Shown here piece after piece: positions 6,828 to 14,228 of a stretch of DNA of 22,622 nt. The stretch's first letter is position 1; every line of letters begins with the position of its first letter. Under the pieces are notes generated by a model that had not been told where the DNA came from, did not search any database, and saw nothing but the letters and a program-made list of their open reading frames with translations. The translations under genes were made by a program, and so were the position numbers. Origin of the DNA: Eggerthellaceae bacterium UBA3686 (GTDB taxonomy: Bacteria > Actinomycetota > Coriobacteriia > Coriobacteriales > Eggerthellaceae); NCBI GenBank assembly GCA_002371495.1, contig DFIX01000012.1:7231-29852 (forward strand). The letters are read 5' to 3'.

Positions 6828-7035
6828 CCGGTTACCCCGCAGGTAGTCGGTTGCTGGATCCATCCCGCCGCGAAACCGCAGGTGGCAGCGCGCCCTCGCT
6901 TGGCTTCGGCTAACCTAAGTGTATTACAGGAACAGTGCCTGCAGAATCGCTCGGGTCACGCTGCCACCTGCGGAAATGCGGCGGGGCGGTTACCTCGTCG
7001 ACTTTGAGCAACCGATTACCTGCGGGATAACTGGT
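6828..7035. repeat. Outer inverted repeat enclosing the first 108-bp element
   Basis: Bases 6828-6855 and 7008-7035 are inverted copies of each other, with 25 of 28 positions matching. All three differences are transitions, which would leave G-U wobble pairs on one strand or the other. The arms enclose a complete 108-bp element. The arm word CCGCAGGTA resembles the arms of that family, so this may be a nested or decayed second copy. It begins at the last base after the ligase-hydrolase stop codon and ends 12 bp before the next promoter's -10. Confidence 0.8.
6871..6978 (+). repeat. 108-bp palindromic element, copy A
   Basis: Arms 6871-6890 and 6959-6978 pair over their inner 15 bp. After four poorly paired positions the pairing resumes (CCCGCCGC 6864-6871 with GCGGCGGG 6978-6985). 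The 68-nt core (6891-6958) contains the family words TCGCTTGGCTTCGGCTAAC and CTGCAGAATCGCTC. Core ends CCC and GGG are complementary, as are CAT and ATG in copies B and C. Confidence 0.9.
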
Positions 7036-7047
7036 TGGCGGGTCGAC

Positions 7048-7053
7048 TATAAT
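7048..7053 (+). promoter_or_regulatory. Likely -10 of the Fe-S / FAD gene pair
   Basis: A perfect TATAAT lies 79 bp before the Fe-S gene start and just outside the outer inverted repeat. No good -35 sits 16-18 bp upstream; that position falls in the right arm of the repeat. A cruciform or hairpin there could influence this promoter. Confidence 0.5.
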
Positions 7054-7131
7054 GGTGCGAGGACAGACGGGCAACACGGTGGGTCCGTGCGAATTATGGC
7101 GCATTCGCGCCGCTATCGAAAGGAAACCGCG

Positions 7132-8331
7132 ATGGGTCTTCTAGAGCGTTCCGACGCCTATTGGAAGTTCACGGGGCAGTGTACGCAGTGCGGGCATTGC
7201 ACTAAGGCCTGCGATTCGCTAATCGCGGCCGACATGACGCTTGGCGACATAGCCCAGGCGCTGCTTGCAGCCGAGCGCGAGTCCGAAACGGTCGACCAAC
7301 TGCGCATGAATATCGCCGCGAACGGCCAGCTCGTGCAAGCGGTGCGCGGATGCTTCTTCTGCACGTCGTGCAAGAACACCTGCTTTGCGCATAACGACGT
7401 TTGCGATTTGATATACAACGCTCGCGTCGATTTCCAGAAGCTGGGGCTCATTCCGCGTGAAGCGTGGTCGAGCGTCCTCGTCGACGAGGAGTGGGACATC
7501 TTCACGGCCTACCGCGCCATTCACGGCATCGGCTACTCCGACCTGACGCGTCATGTGGCAACGGAAGAGGCGCCCGCGCAGACGGGCTTTGACGTGGCGT
7601 TCTTCCCGGGTTGTTCGCTTGCGGCTTACGGTCCCGAGCTCACGCGCGAGATCTTCGCCACCGTCGAGGAGCTCGGCGGCAAGGCTACCATGATCGACCA
7701 TTGCTGCGGTTCGTCGCTGAAGAGCGCGGGTTTCTTCGACCGCGCCGAGACGCTGTGCGATAACAATTCCCGTGAAATCGAGCAGTCAGGTGCCAAGCAG
7801 CTCGTGTGCGTGTGCCCGGGTTGCGCGAACGATATGAAGAAAGCTCTTGAGCGCACGGGAGTCGACGTCGAGGTCGTGTCGCTCGCGGCGTTTTTGAACG
7901 AGCACGGGTTTACGCCCAAGCGCGAGCTTCCCGACACGCCGCTGTGCATTTCGAAGTCGTGTCAGGATCGCGACGGAACCTACCTCGAGCAGACGTGCGA
8001 GCTGCTCGGCGTCGACGAACAGACGCCCACTATCTTCCATGGCTGCTGCGGTGCGGGCGGTGCGGTCAGCGCGTTCGACCCCGACCGCCAAGCTGCGCAG
8101 GCCGACAGCAAGCTTTCGTTTGCCGAAGATGGTTCGACGGTCGTGACGATGTGTCCGACCTGCACCTACACGTACGCATTCCGCATGATGAGCGCCCCGC
8201 GCAACCTGCAGAACAAGCACTACACCGAGCTGCTTTTCGAGAGCCAGTTCGATTGGAGCACGGTGTTCTACCAGCTGAACAGCATGTGGTACGGCGAATA
8301 CGGCGCCTGGTTGGCGCAGGTGTTCGCGTAG
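7132..8331 (+). CDS. Iron-sulfur oxidoreductase with two 4Fe-4S motifs and two CCG domains (GlpC/HdrB-like)
   Basis: The 399-residue protein has a CxxCxxCxxxC motif at 17-27 and another at 74-84, so it should hold two [4Fe-4S] clusters. Two cysteine-rich CCG domains follow. The first has FFPGC (C161), HCCGSS (C191, C192) and CVCPGC. The second has SKSC, HGCCGAGG and MCPTC. Such proteins pass electrons between a flavoprotein and a quinone, thiol or disulfide partner, as in GlpC, LutA and HdrB/D. There is no membrane segment. I chose ATG 7132, preceded by AAAGGAAAC; a longer frame from 6919 would translate the palindromic element. The next gene is an FAD oxidoreductase, the likely partner. Confidence 0.9.
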   Translation: MGLLERSDAYWKFTGQCTQCGHCTKACDSLIAADMTLGDIAQALLAAERESETVDQLRMNIAANGQLVQAVRGCFFCTSCKNTCFAHNDVCDLIYNARVDFQKLGLIPREAWSSVLVDEEWDIFTAYRAIHGIGYSDLTRHVATEEAPAQTGFDVAFFPGCSLAAYGPELTREIFATVEELGGKATMIDHCCGSSLKSAGFFDRAETLCDNNSREIEQSGAKQLVCVCPGCANDMKKALERTGVDVEVVSLAAFLNEHGFTPKRELPDTPLCISKSCQDRDGTYLEQTCELLGVDEQTPTIFHGCCGAGGAVSAFDPDRQAAQADSKLSFAEDGSTVVTMCPTCTYTYAFRMMSAPRNLQNKHYTELLFESQFDWSTVFYQLNSMWYGEYGAWLAQVFA

Positions 8332-8393
8332 GGGGGGATTCGCCTAGGCCGGGGCCGCAAAGCGCTCTTTCGGGCATCCGGCTATCTGGGTTT

Positions 8394-8409
8394 GCGCGCA
8401 GGTGCGCGC
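8394..8409 (+). other. Small GC hairpin between the Fe-S and FAD genes
   Basis: GCGCGC-AGGT-GCGCGC in the 144-bp gap between the two redox genes. It may lower read-through or protect mRNA ends. No T tract follows. Confidence 0.35.
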
Positions 8410-8475
8410 CCTATTGGAATCACCGGCGCTGGGCAAAGGGCTTCATGAAGCGCAAGGTTAGATAGGAGCTAACAA

Positions 8476-9759
8476 GTGAACGAGCAGCAACAGGCGGCAG
8501 TCGCGATTATCGGGTACGGCACGGCGGGGGTTAACGCCGCCATCGCATTGCGGCGGTTCGGCTACGCGGGGGTCATCCGCGTGTTCTCGGATACGAATAC
8601 GCTACCGTACAGCCCCATCCTGACTTCGTATTATGCCGGCGGGCAGAAAACTTACGACGAGTGCTTCCCGTGGAGCGCCGAGGAGCTTGCCGAACTCGAT
8701 TTGGAAGTCGTGCAGGATTGCCCGGTGACGAGCCTCGATGTGGCGGGTCATGCGCTGCACACGCCCAAGGGCGACTTTGCGTACTCCAAGTGTGTCATCG
8801 CCACGGGCGCGACGCCCATGTGCTATGGGTTTCCGCAGGTTGAAGGAGGTTCGTACGAGCCTCTCGTGTTGCGTTCGATGGACGATGCCGAGCGCCTGAA
8901 GGGCGTGCTCGAAGACGATTCGTGTAAGCGCGTGCTCGTCAGCGGCGCGTCGATGGTGGCGCTGAAGACCCTCGAGGCGTGCCTGAACCGCGGCAAGCAG
9001 GTGACGCTCGTGGGCATGAACCCGCATGTGCTCGACTTCAACGCGCTGCCCCAGGCGGCCGAGCGCTTTGAGCGCGGGCTTTTGGGTTACGGTGTCGAGC
9101 TGCGGCTCGGCCAGACCATCGCCGCCGTCGAGCGCGTGGCGCGCGAGGGCGCCGATGCGGCTGATGGCGGACGCGATTGGCAGCTGAAGGTTACGTTCTC
9201 GGGCGGCGACGTCGACTACTTCGACGAAATATCGGTTTCGCATGGCATGAAGTGCAACCTCGACTTCGTGGAGCCGGGCACGCTCGAAATCGATCGTGCG
9301 CTCGTCGTCGACGAGTTCATGTGCACGAGCGATCCGGACGTGTACGCTGCGGGCGATGTGGCGCAGGCGACCGAACTCATCTCGGGTCAGAAGCGCATCG
9401 TCGGCATTTGGAAGAACGCCGCTTTGCAGGGCGAATGCGCGGGGCGCGCTATCGCCTGCGAGCTTGCGGGCGCCGAGCCGACAGCCGAGGGTGCGTTCAA
9501 AGGCTCGATCAGCATGAACACCATCGCCGTGAAGGATACGCTGTTCATCTCGGCAGGCACGATGGAAGTGACGCCCGAGCGCCGCGTCGAGGTGCGCGAG
9601 ACCGACGACATGACCGTGCTCTACATCTTCGAGCCGCTGCCCGAGGGCGGCGAGCGCCTGGTCGGCTTCAACCTGGTGTGCGACCACGACGAGGAGGGCA
9701 GCCGCGCCTACGATACCGGCGCCATGCTGACCTTGCGCATCGAGGCTGCCTGCCGTTAG
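8476..9759 (+). CDS. FAD-dependent pyridine-nucleotide-disulfide-type oxidoreductase
   Basis: The 427-residue flavoprotein opens with a dinucleotide-binding fold, VAIIGYGTAGVNAA (GxGxxG at 13-18). It has the CVIATGATP motif of this superfamily and the second FAD motif DPDVYAAGDVAQ near 290-300. The second Rossmann segment, KRVLVSGASMVALKTLE, lacks the usual GxGxxG, so NAD(P)H binding is doubtful. No redox CxxC is seen. Start: GTG 8476, with TAGGAG at 8463-8468. Its placement after the Fe-S protein suggests the two form an electron-transfer complex in which the Fe-S subunit supplies or accepts electrons. The substrate cannot be told from sequence. Confidence 0.87.
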   Translation: MNEQQQAAVAIIGYGTAGVNAAIALRRFGYAGVIRVFSDTNTLPYSPILTSYYAGGQKTYDECFPWSAEELAELDLEVVQDCPVTSLDVAGHALHTPKGDFAYSKCVIATGATPMCYGFPQVEGGSYEPLVLRSMDDAERLKGVLEDDSCKRVLVSGASMVALKTLEACLNRGKQVTLVGMNPHVLDFNALPQAAERFERGLLGYGVELRLGQTIAAVERVAREGADAADGGRDWQLKVTFSGGDVDYFDEISVSHGMKCNLDFVEPGTLEIDRALVVDEFMCTSDPDVYAAGDVAQATELISGQKRIVGIWKNAALQGECAGRAIACELAGAEPTAEGAFKGSISMNTIAVKDTLFISAGTMEVTPERRVEVRETDDMTVLYIFEPLPEGGERLVGFNLVCDHDEEGSRAYDTGAMLTLRIEAACR

Positions 9760-9772
9760 AGCAATGAGACGG

Positions 9773-9799
9773 GTGAACAAACCTCCGTCCGCTGTTCAC
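9773..9799 (+). terminator. Weak hairpin after the FAD oxidoreductase gene
   Basis: GTGAACA (9773-9779) and TGTTCAC (9793-9799) form a 7-bp stem just after the stop codon. There is no T tract, so terminator function is uncertain. Confidence 0.3.
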
Positions 9800-9886
9800 G
9801 GTTGGGCGCGCGCGAGCAAGCCCTCGTCTACGTCTGGATCTTGGTCCCGGATCGCAAGCCCCTGCTTCCGCCGATCCCACTACGAA

Positions 9887-9965
9887 AACTTCGACAACCC
9901 CGAATCCTGCGTGAGTCACCTTACCAGGTAGACTGACTCACGCAGGATTCGGGGTTGTCGAAGTT
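9887..9965. repeat. Long inverted repeat with perfect 32-bp arms
   Basis: Arms 9887-9918 and 9934-9965 are exact reverse complements (32 of 32). The arm begins AACTTCGACAACCCCGAATC. The 15-nt centre itself pairs again as TACC-A-GGTA (9922-9930), so almost the whole 79 bp can fold on itself. It lies between the convergent FAD oxidoreductase and MFS genes. There is no open frame or T tract. Perfect arms suggest recent origin or active maintenance. Confidence 0.93.
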
Positions 9966-10022
9966 CTGGGCCGCTCGCTCGATATCGTGAAGACGCCGAG
10001 CCTCCCGTGTCCCGCGGGTGAC

Positions 10023-10131
10023 CTGTGAAACAGATACCAGGAACCTGTTTCACAGAACTGGTCGGGCCGGGAAAGCCCCGGCCCGACAGATGAACCCTAT
10101 TCGGTACTAAACAGATACCCGATACCTGTTT
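10023..10131. repeat. Two related AAACAG...CTGTTT palindromes flanking a strong GC hairpin
   Basis: CTGTGAAACAG (10023-10033) pairs perfectly with CTGTTTCACAG (10045-10055). A second, shorter version, AAACAG (10109-10114) with CTGTTT (10126-10131), shares the loop-side ATACC and ACCTGTTTCAC words. Between them GTCGGGCCGGG (10061-10071) and CCCGGCCCGAC (10077-10087) form a perfect 11-bp stem with a 5-nt loop. This stem probably marks the 3' end of the minus-strand MFS transcript, although it lacks a T tract. Confidence 0.75.
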
Positions 10132-10148
10132 CACGAGCGATTAAGCGA

Positions 10149-11399
10149 TTAGGCCTCTTCCTTTTCGAACGTGTTGTAGCGCTTGCCGTGGAAACACCAG
10201 ATAGCGGCGATGAAGCCGATCAGGCACATGGCAGACAGCGCCAGGAAGGCGATCTTGTAGCCGAAGGCGGTGATGAACGCCGCGGTGAAGAAGCCGATGA
10301 CCGCGCAGCTGAAGCGGCTGGCGAACACGATGGCGCCGTTGGCGGTCGTGCGCAGCAGGGTGGGGAAGCATTCCTGCATCCAGACCTTCAGGATGCCCTC
10401 GAAGGCAAAGGCGGCGCCGATGCAGTAGAGCAGCTGGGTCAGCACGTAGGTGATCGTGGAAGCGCCGAACAGCGGGAACATCAGGAAGCCGGCCAGGTAC
10501 AGGATGGCGCCCATGTAGAACAGCGGCATGCGCTTGGGCGTGTCGACGAAGTGCATGAACACGAAGTCGAGGATGGCGCGGATCGGGTAGACGACCATGC
10601 CGATGGCCGAGACAACCGAGATGGGCATCTCGACGACGTTGGCGCCGATCCAGGTGCTGAACTGGCCGAGGCTGTTGGCGGGAACGTTCGTGCCGATGTA
10701 GAAGATGACCAGCGCTACGAACGGCACGGCGTAGGGGTGCTTGAACAGGTCGGCGAGCTTGCCGGTGTCTTCCTTCTGCACGATGCCCTGCTTGCGCAGC
10801 TCGTTCTGATGCAGCCACACCGGCGATTCGGGGATGGTCTGGCGCAGAATCAGCACGATGGCGGATACAGCTGCGAGCTGGCCGAACATGATCTGGCCGC
10901 CGAGCAGGCCCCAGTCGCCGACGAGCGAGCCGATGCCCTGGGCGACGACGATGCTCACGACCCACAGGATGTCGCTGAACAGCAGCATCTTGCCACGTTT
11001 GTCATCGGGCGCCTGCTCCGAAATCGTTGCCAGCGATACCGGTAGGTCGGCGCCGACGCCGAGGCCCATGAGGATCTCGCCGATGAGCAGGAACACGAAG
11101 TTCGACGAGAAGATCATGATCAGCGCGCCCAACACGAGCATGACCATGGTTACCGAGAACACGGGCTTGCGGCCGAACAGGTCGCCCAAGCGCCCGCCGA
11201 AGATCGAGCCGATCGCGATGCAGAACGTGAGCGCCGCCGACAGCGCGCCGAACTGGATGTCGGTGAGCCCGTAGGTCTGCTGGTAGATGACCAGCGCTAC
11301 GCCCGAGGTGATGATCGTGCAGGAGTCGATGTAGGAGGCCATGCCGTTGATGACGGCCACCCACCAGGGATTCACCTGCTTTCCTTCCGCTTTTGCCAT
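10149..11399 (-). CDS. MFS transporter, probable L-rhamnose (or related sugar) importer
   Basis: The 416-residue protein has about twelve hydrophobic segments. The MFS signature between helices 2 and 3 is present as GGRLGDLFGRKP (about 62-73). A central hydrophilic loop with PESPVWLHQNELRKQG is typical of sugar-porter-like members. ATG 11399 follows GGAAGGGAG; the frame is open much further upstream, but that part is antisense-type shadow sequence over rhaD. It is the last gene of the minus-strand rhamnose cluster, 149 bp after rhaD and probably transcribed with it. The substrate assignment rests on this context. It does not look like the RhaT family. Confidence 0.82.
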   Translation of the reverse strand: MAKAEGKQVNPWWVAVINGMASYIDSCTIITSGVALVIYQQTYGLTDIQFGALSAALTFCIAIGSIFGGRLGDLFGRKPVFSVTMVMLVLGALIMIFSSNFVFLLIGEILMGLGVGADLPVSLATISEQAPDDKRGKMLLFSDILWVVSIVVAQGIGSLVGDWGLLGGQIMFGQLAAVSAIVLILRQTIPESPVWLHQNELRKQGIVQKEDTGKLADLFKHPYAVPFVALVIFYIGTNVPANSLGQFSTWIGANVVEMPISVVSAIGMVVYPIRAILDFVFMHFVDTPKRMPLFYMGAILYLAGFLMFPLFGASTITYVLTQLLYCIGAAFAFEGILKVWMQECFPTLLRTTANGAIVFASRFSCAVIGFFTAAFITAFGYKIAFLALSAMCLIGFIAAIWCFHGKRYNTFEKEEA

Positions 11400-11491
11400 T
11401 GCTTTGTTTCTCCCTTCCTTACAATTGCAATGCCTTTTTTTGCGCATAAACACCCAGACCATCTGGTGGTTTTGCCTTAAATTGATTGATC

Positions 11492-11513
11492 GGAAACGTC
11501 CCGGCGCGTTTCC
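11492..11513 (-). other. Hairpin between rhaD and the MFS gene
   Basis: GGAAACG and CGTTTCC (11492-11498, 11507-11513) form a 7-bp stem with an 8-nt loop in the 149-bp rhaD-to-transporter gap. It could cause partial termination or processing that sets aldolase-to-transporter ratios. A second small palindrome, CCAGA-CCA-TCTGG, lies at 11454-11466. Confidence 0.35.
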
Positions 11514-11548
11514 CCGGTCAGGGGCGCGCTTCGGGTTGGCTTCGGTTG

Positions 11549-12454
11549 CTAGTCCAAGAACGCCTCGTTGATCGTCAGGTTGAAGTCGTGTGCGATGGCT
11601 CGCAGGCCATCGTCCTCGATGGTGTTCATGAATTCGTCCGAGCCGTTGTTGACCATGAGGGCCTGGCAGTGGATCTTGGCCGCTTTCTCGATGGTGTGCA
11701 TGAGGCCGAACGTCGTGTCGAAGTCCGGGCCGCTGACGAACAGACCGTGCTGCGCCCAGATGGCAGCGTCGTAGGTCTTCATGAGTTCGCTCGTGGCGCG
11801 CGCGATGTCGGCGCCGCCCGGCACCATCCACTCGACGACGCCCACGCCCATGGGGAAGACGACGATGCACTCGGTCATGGCCTTCCAAAGCGCGCGGGTG
11901 ATGGTGCGCGCATCGAGCGGCATGACCTTGGTCAGTACGATGACGTTGTCGGGATGTGCGTGGTAGATGATGCGGCAGGCGCCGTCGGTGGCCGCGACGC
12001 GCACGCTGTGGTTCATGAAGTGGCTGGGGAACTCGCTCGTGGGCTTGCCGCCATCGCGCAGGCCCCACACGATGCGCCAGGAGTCGCCTGCGTCGTTGAT
12101 CTGCACGATGCCCACGTTGTAGGCGGGGTCGAGCTGGACGTTGCGCATGTAGCGGCCCGAACCGGTCGTCGCGAAGTACGCGCCGCGCAGGTTGTCGGCT
12201 TGAACGCCCATGTTCACCCAGCTGCTGGGCGTGTCGTAGAAGAACGGCCGGCATGCCTCGACTTCGGCCTCGGTCATGCGGTAGGTCAGGTTGCCGCCGT
12301 TGCGCTCATGCCAGCCCTGCAGCCAGCCATCGCTGCACAGGCGGATGAACCCCTTCATGAACGGCTGGTTCTCGACCGCGACGCCGGACACGGCGCCCTT
12401 CACGGCCGACATGCCCTTCTCGAGCATGTCCTGTGCGCTGTTGATTACATCCAT
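11549..12454 (-). CDS. rhaD: Rhamnulose-1-phosphate aldolase
   Basis: This 301-residue class II (zinc) aldolase matches RhaD closely, with GWHERNGGNLTYR near the start, then TTGSGRYMRNVQLDPAYNVGI, IVWGLRDG, TECIVVFPMGVG and TFGLMHTIEKAA. The zinc ligands appear as H165 and H167 (YHAHPDN) and H236 (AQHGLF). It splits L-rhamnulose 1-phosphate into dihydroxyacetone phosphate and L-lactaldehyde. It is about 25 residues longer than the E. coli enzyme, mostly at the N-terminus. GGAGGAGAAC precedes ATG 12454. It lies between the transporter and rhaB on the same strand. No lactaldehyde-processing gene is in the window. Confidence 0.96.
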   Translation of the reverse strand: MDVINSAQDMLEKGMSAVKGAVSGVAVENQPFMKGFIRLCSDGWLQGWHERNGGNLTYRMTEAEVEACRPFFYDTPSSWVNMGVQADNLRGAYFATTGSGRYMRNVQLDPAYNVGIVQINDAGDSWRIVWGLRDGGKPTSEFPSHFMNHSVRVAATDGACRIIYHAHPDNVIVLTKVMPLDARTITRALWKAMTECIVVFPMGVGVVEWMVPGGADIARATSELMKTYDAAIWAQHGLFVSGPDFDTTFGLMHTIEKAAKIHCQALMVNNGSDEFMNTIEDDGLRAIAHDFNLTINEAFLD

Positions 12455-12525
12455 GTTCTCCTCCTTGTTGCCCCACCCTGGCGGGTGGCCTTGCTTCCTA
12501 TTGTGATGGCGGTTGTTGTCTTCCC

Positions 12526-12557
12526 ATGATACTGAAACAGTTTCTTGTGGCTGGCAA
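12526..12557 (-). promoter_or_regulatory. Possible rhaD promoter with a palindromic operator
   Basis: On the minus strand TTGCCA (12557-12552) and TATCAT (12531-12526) are 20 bp apart, longer than ideal. The perfect 11-bp palindrome GAAAC-T-GTTTC (12544-12534) lies between them, a usual operator position. It resembles the LacI-type site of the isomerase promoter only loosely. Confidence 0.35.
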
Positions 12558-12561
12558 CGTA

Positions 12562-12669
12562 GCGCTTTCGCGGTCGGGGTGTGACCTTGGCGATTCTGCA
12601 GCCACTCTTCCTGTAATCCACTTTAGCTAGGCGAAGCCAAGCCAAGGCGCACCCCGACCGCGAAAGCGC
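12562..12669 (-). repeat. 108-bp palindromic element, copy D (inverted)
   Basis: Arms 12562-12581 and 12650-12669 are perfectly complementary over 20 bp (GCGCTTTCGCGGTCGGGGTG in element orientation). The core reads CGCCTTGGCTTGGCTTCGCC at one end and CTGCAGAATCGCCAAGGTCA at the other. Here CCTTGGC and GCCAAGG give an unbroken 7-bp inner helix. CTGGCAA (12551-12557) and TTGCCAG (12677-12683) add an outer 7-bp stem. It sits between rhaB and rhaD, just upstream of the rhaD promoter. Confidence 0.9.
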
Positions 12670-12705
12670 GGTGGGATTGCCAGGCTTTCAAGGCCGCTCT
12701 CTTTG

Positions 12706-14175
12706 TCACCTGCACTCCTTCACGTCGAACGATTGGCGAATCGCGTTGCGCGCTTCTTGCAGCTCGGTGAACTCGCCGGCCTGGATCATCTGCACGAGCA
12801 AGTTGCCCAAGCTCGTGCCCTCGATGGGCCCGGCGTACACGGGAAGCCCGCATGCGCGCGCCGTGCACTCGTTGAGGTAGGCGTCCTGGCAGCCGCCGCC
12901 AACCACGTTGATGCTCGTGTAGGTGCGGCCGGTCAGGCGCGAGAGCTCGGCGATTGATTCGGCGTAGCAGGCAGTCAGGCTCTCGTATACGCAGCGCATG
13001 ACGGCGCCCGTGGTTTCGGGGACGGCCTGGCCGGTGTCGCGGCAGGCCTGTTTGACCTCTTCGATCATGCTTGCGGGCGAGAGGAACCGCTCGTCGTTGA
13101 CGTTGACGCGCGGGGCGGGAATGCCTTCCGCGCGCTCTTCTTCCTGGCGTGCCAGGTCGGCCAGCTCGCCGAAACCGATCATGTGCTCGGCGCGCTCGCG
13201 GCCGGCGCCCTTGCCTTCGACGTAGTCGATGCCGTTGAGCTCACGGCGGATCGATTGAATCATCCAGAGTCCCATGATGTTTTTCAGGTAGCGGTAGCGC
13301 TTCTGGTAGCCGCCTTCGTTGGTGAAGTTGGCCTGGCGGCTGGCCTCGGTGGTGATGGGCTCCTTGTTCTCGACGCCGAGCAGGCTCCACGTGCCGCTCG
13401 ACAGGTACACGGCGTCGTCGTCGAGCGCGGGGACGGCCAAGAAGGCCGAGCCCGTGTCGTGCGTTGCCGGCAGGATTACCTGGCAGTCGAACCCGACGAG
13501 CTGCTTTACGGCGTCGCAGAACCCGCCGAGGCTCGCACCCGGCATCATGACCTGGCCGAACAGCTTCTGCGGTATGCCGAGCGCGTCCAGCACGTCGGCG
13601 TCCCATTCGAGCGTGCGGGCGTTCAGCAGGCCGGTGGTGGTGGCGTTGGTGTACTCGTTGGCCATCTTGCCGGTCAGCAGGTAGTTCAAGTACTCGGGAA
13701 TCATCAGGAAGCGCTCGGCTGCGGACAGCTCCTCGGGATGCTCCTGCTTGAGCGCTGCGAACTGGTAGATGGTGTTGAACTCCTGGAACTGGATGCCCGT
13801 CTTGTCGTACAGGTCCGCAGGCGCAACCTTCTGGTGTACAGCATCGACTACCGAGTGCGTGCGCTCGTCGCGGTAGGCTACGGCGTCTCCGATGCGCTTG
13901 CCCTCGGCGTCGAGCAGCACGAAGTCGACGCCCCAGGTGTCGATACCGAGCGACGCGGGAATCTTGCCCATCGCGCGGCAGTTCTCGATGCCCGCGAGCA
14001 CGTTCTTCCACAGCATGTCGATATCCCAGCAGTCGTGGCCGCGCCGGCGTTGCTGGATGTTGTCGAAGCGGTGTACCTCTTCGAGGATGATCTTTCCGTC
14101 TTCCACATGGCCGAGCACATGGCGCCCGCTCGAAGCGCCGATGTCGATGGCCAGGTAGTAACGAGTTTCGCTCAT
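12706..14175 (-). CDS. rhaB: Rhamnulokinase
   Basis: The 489-residue FGGY/ASKHA-fold sugar kinase matches RhaB: AIDIGASSGRHVLG at the start, WDIDMLW, GIDTWGVDFVLLD, AYRDERT, then PATHDTGSAF with the likely catalytic base D240. SSGTWSLLG and NVVGGGCQDAYLNE are ATP-site segments. It phosphorylates L-rhamnulose at O1, feeding RhaD. Length equals the family norm. AGGA just before ATG 14175 serves as ribosome site. It is flanked by 108-bp elements on both sides (copies B and D), so it may be transcribed apart from its neighbours. Confidence 0.96.
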   Translation of the reverse strand: MSETRYYLAIDIGASSGRHVLGHVEDGKIILEEVHRFDNIQQRRRGHDCWDIDMLWKNVLAGIENCRAMGKIPASLGIDTWGVDFVLLDAEGKRIGDAVAYRDERTHSVVDAVHQKVAPADLYDKTGIQFQEFNTIYQFAALKQEHPEELSAAERFLMIPEYLNYLLTGKMANEYTNATTTGLLNARTLEWDADVLDALGIPQKLFGQVMMPGASLGGFCDAVKQLVGFDCQVILPATHDTGSAFLAVPALDDDAVYLSSGTWSLLGVENKEPITTEASRQANFTNEGGYQKRYRYLKNIMGLWMIQSIRRELNGIDYVEGKGAGRERAEHMIGFGELADLARQEEERAEGIPAPRVNVNDERFLSPASMIEEVKQACRDTGQAVPETTGAVMRCVYESLTACYAESIAELSRLTGRTYTSINVVGGGCQDAYLNECTARACGLPVYAGPIEGTSLGNLLVQMIQAGEFTELQEARNAIRQSFDVKECR

Positions 14176-14228
14176 TGTGTTCCTATCCTATCGATGTCCG
14201 AACTATGCTTGCGTGTTGCGCGCGTCCC

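Noticed and set aside
6919..7131. 71-residue N-terminal extension of the Fe-S protein
   Set aside because: It would translate half of the palindromic element and the promoter. AAAGGAAAC supports ATG 7132.
8602..9780. 392-residue minus-strand frame opposite the FAD oxidoreductase
   Set aside because: Shadow frame caused by high GC. The plus strand encodes a flavoprotein with clear motifs.
11526..11548. Fragment of a fifth 108-bp element (TTGGCTTCGGTTG)
   Set aside because: Only about 12 bases match the core and no arms are present; probably chance next to the rhaD stop.
11400..12254. N-terminal extension of the MFS frame, making a 701-residue protein
   Set aside because: The extension is an off-frame reading of rhaD, rich in Arg and His. 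The transporter begins at 11399 with its own ribosome site.
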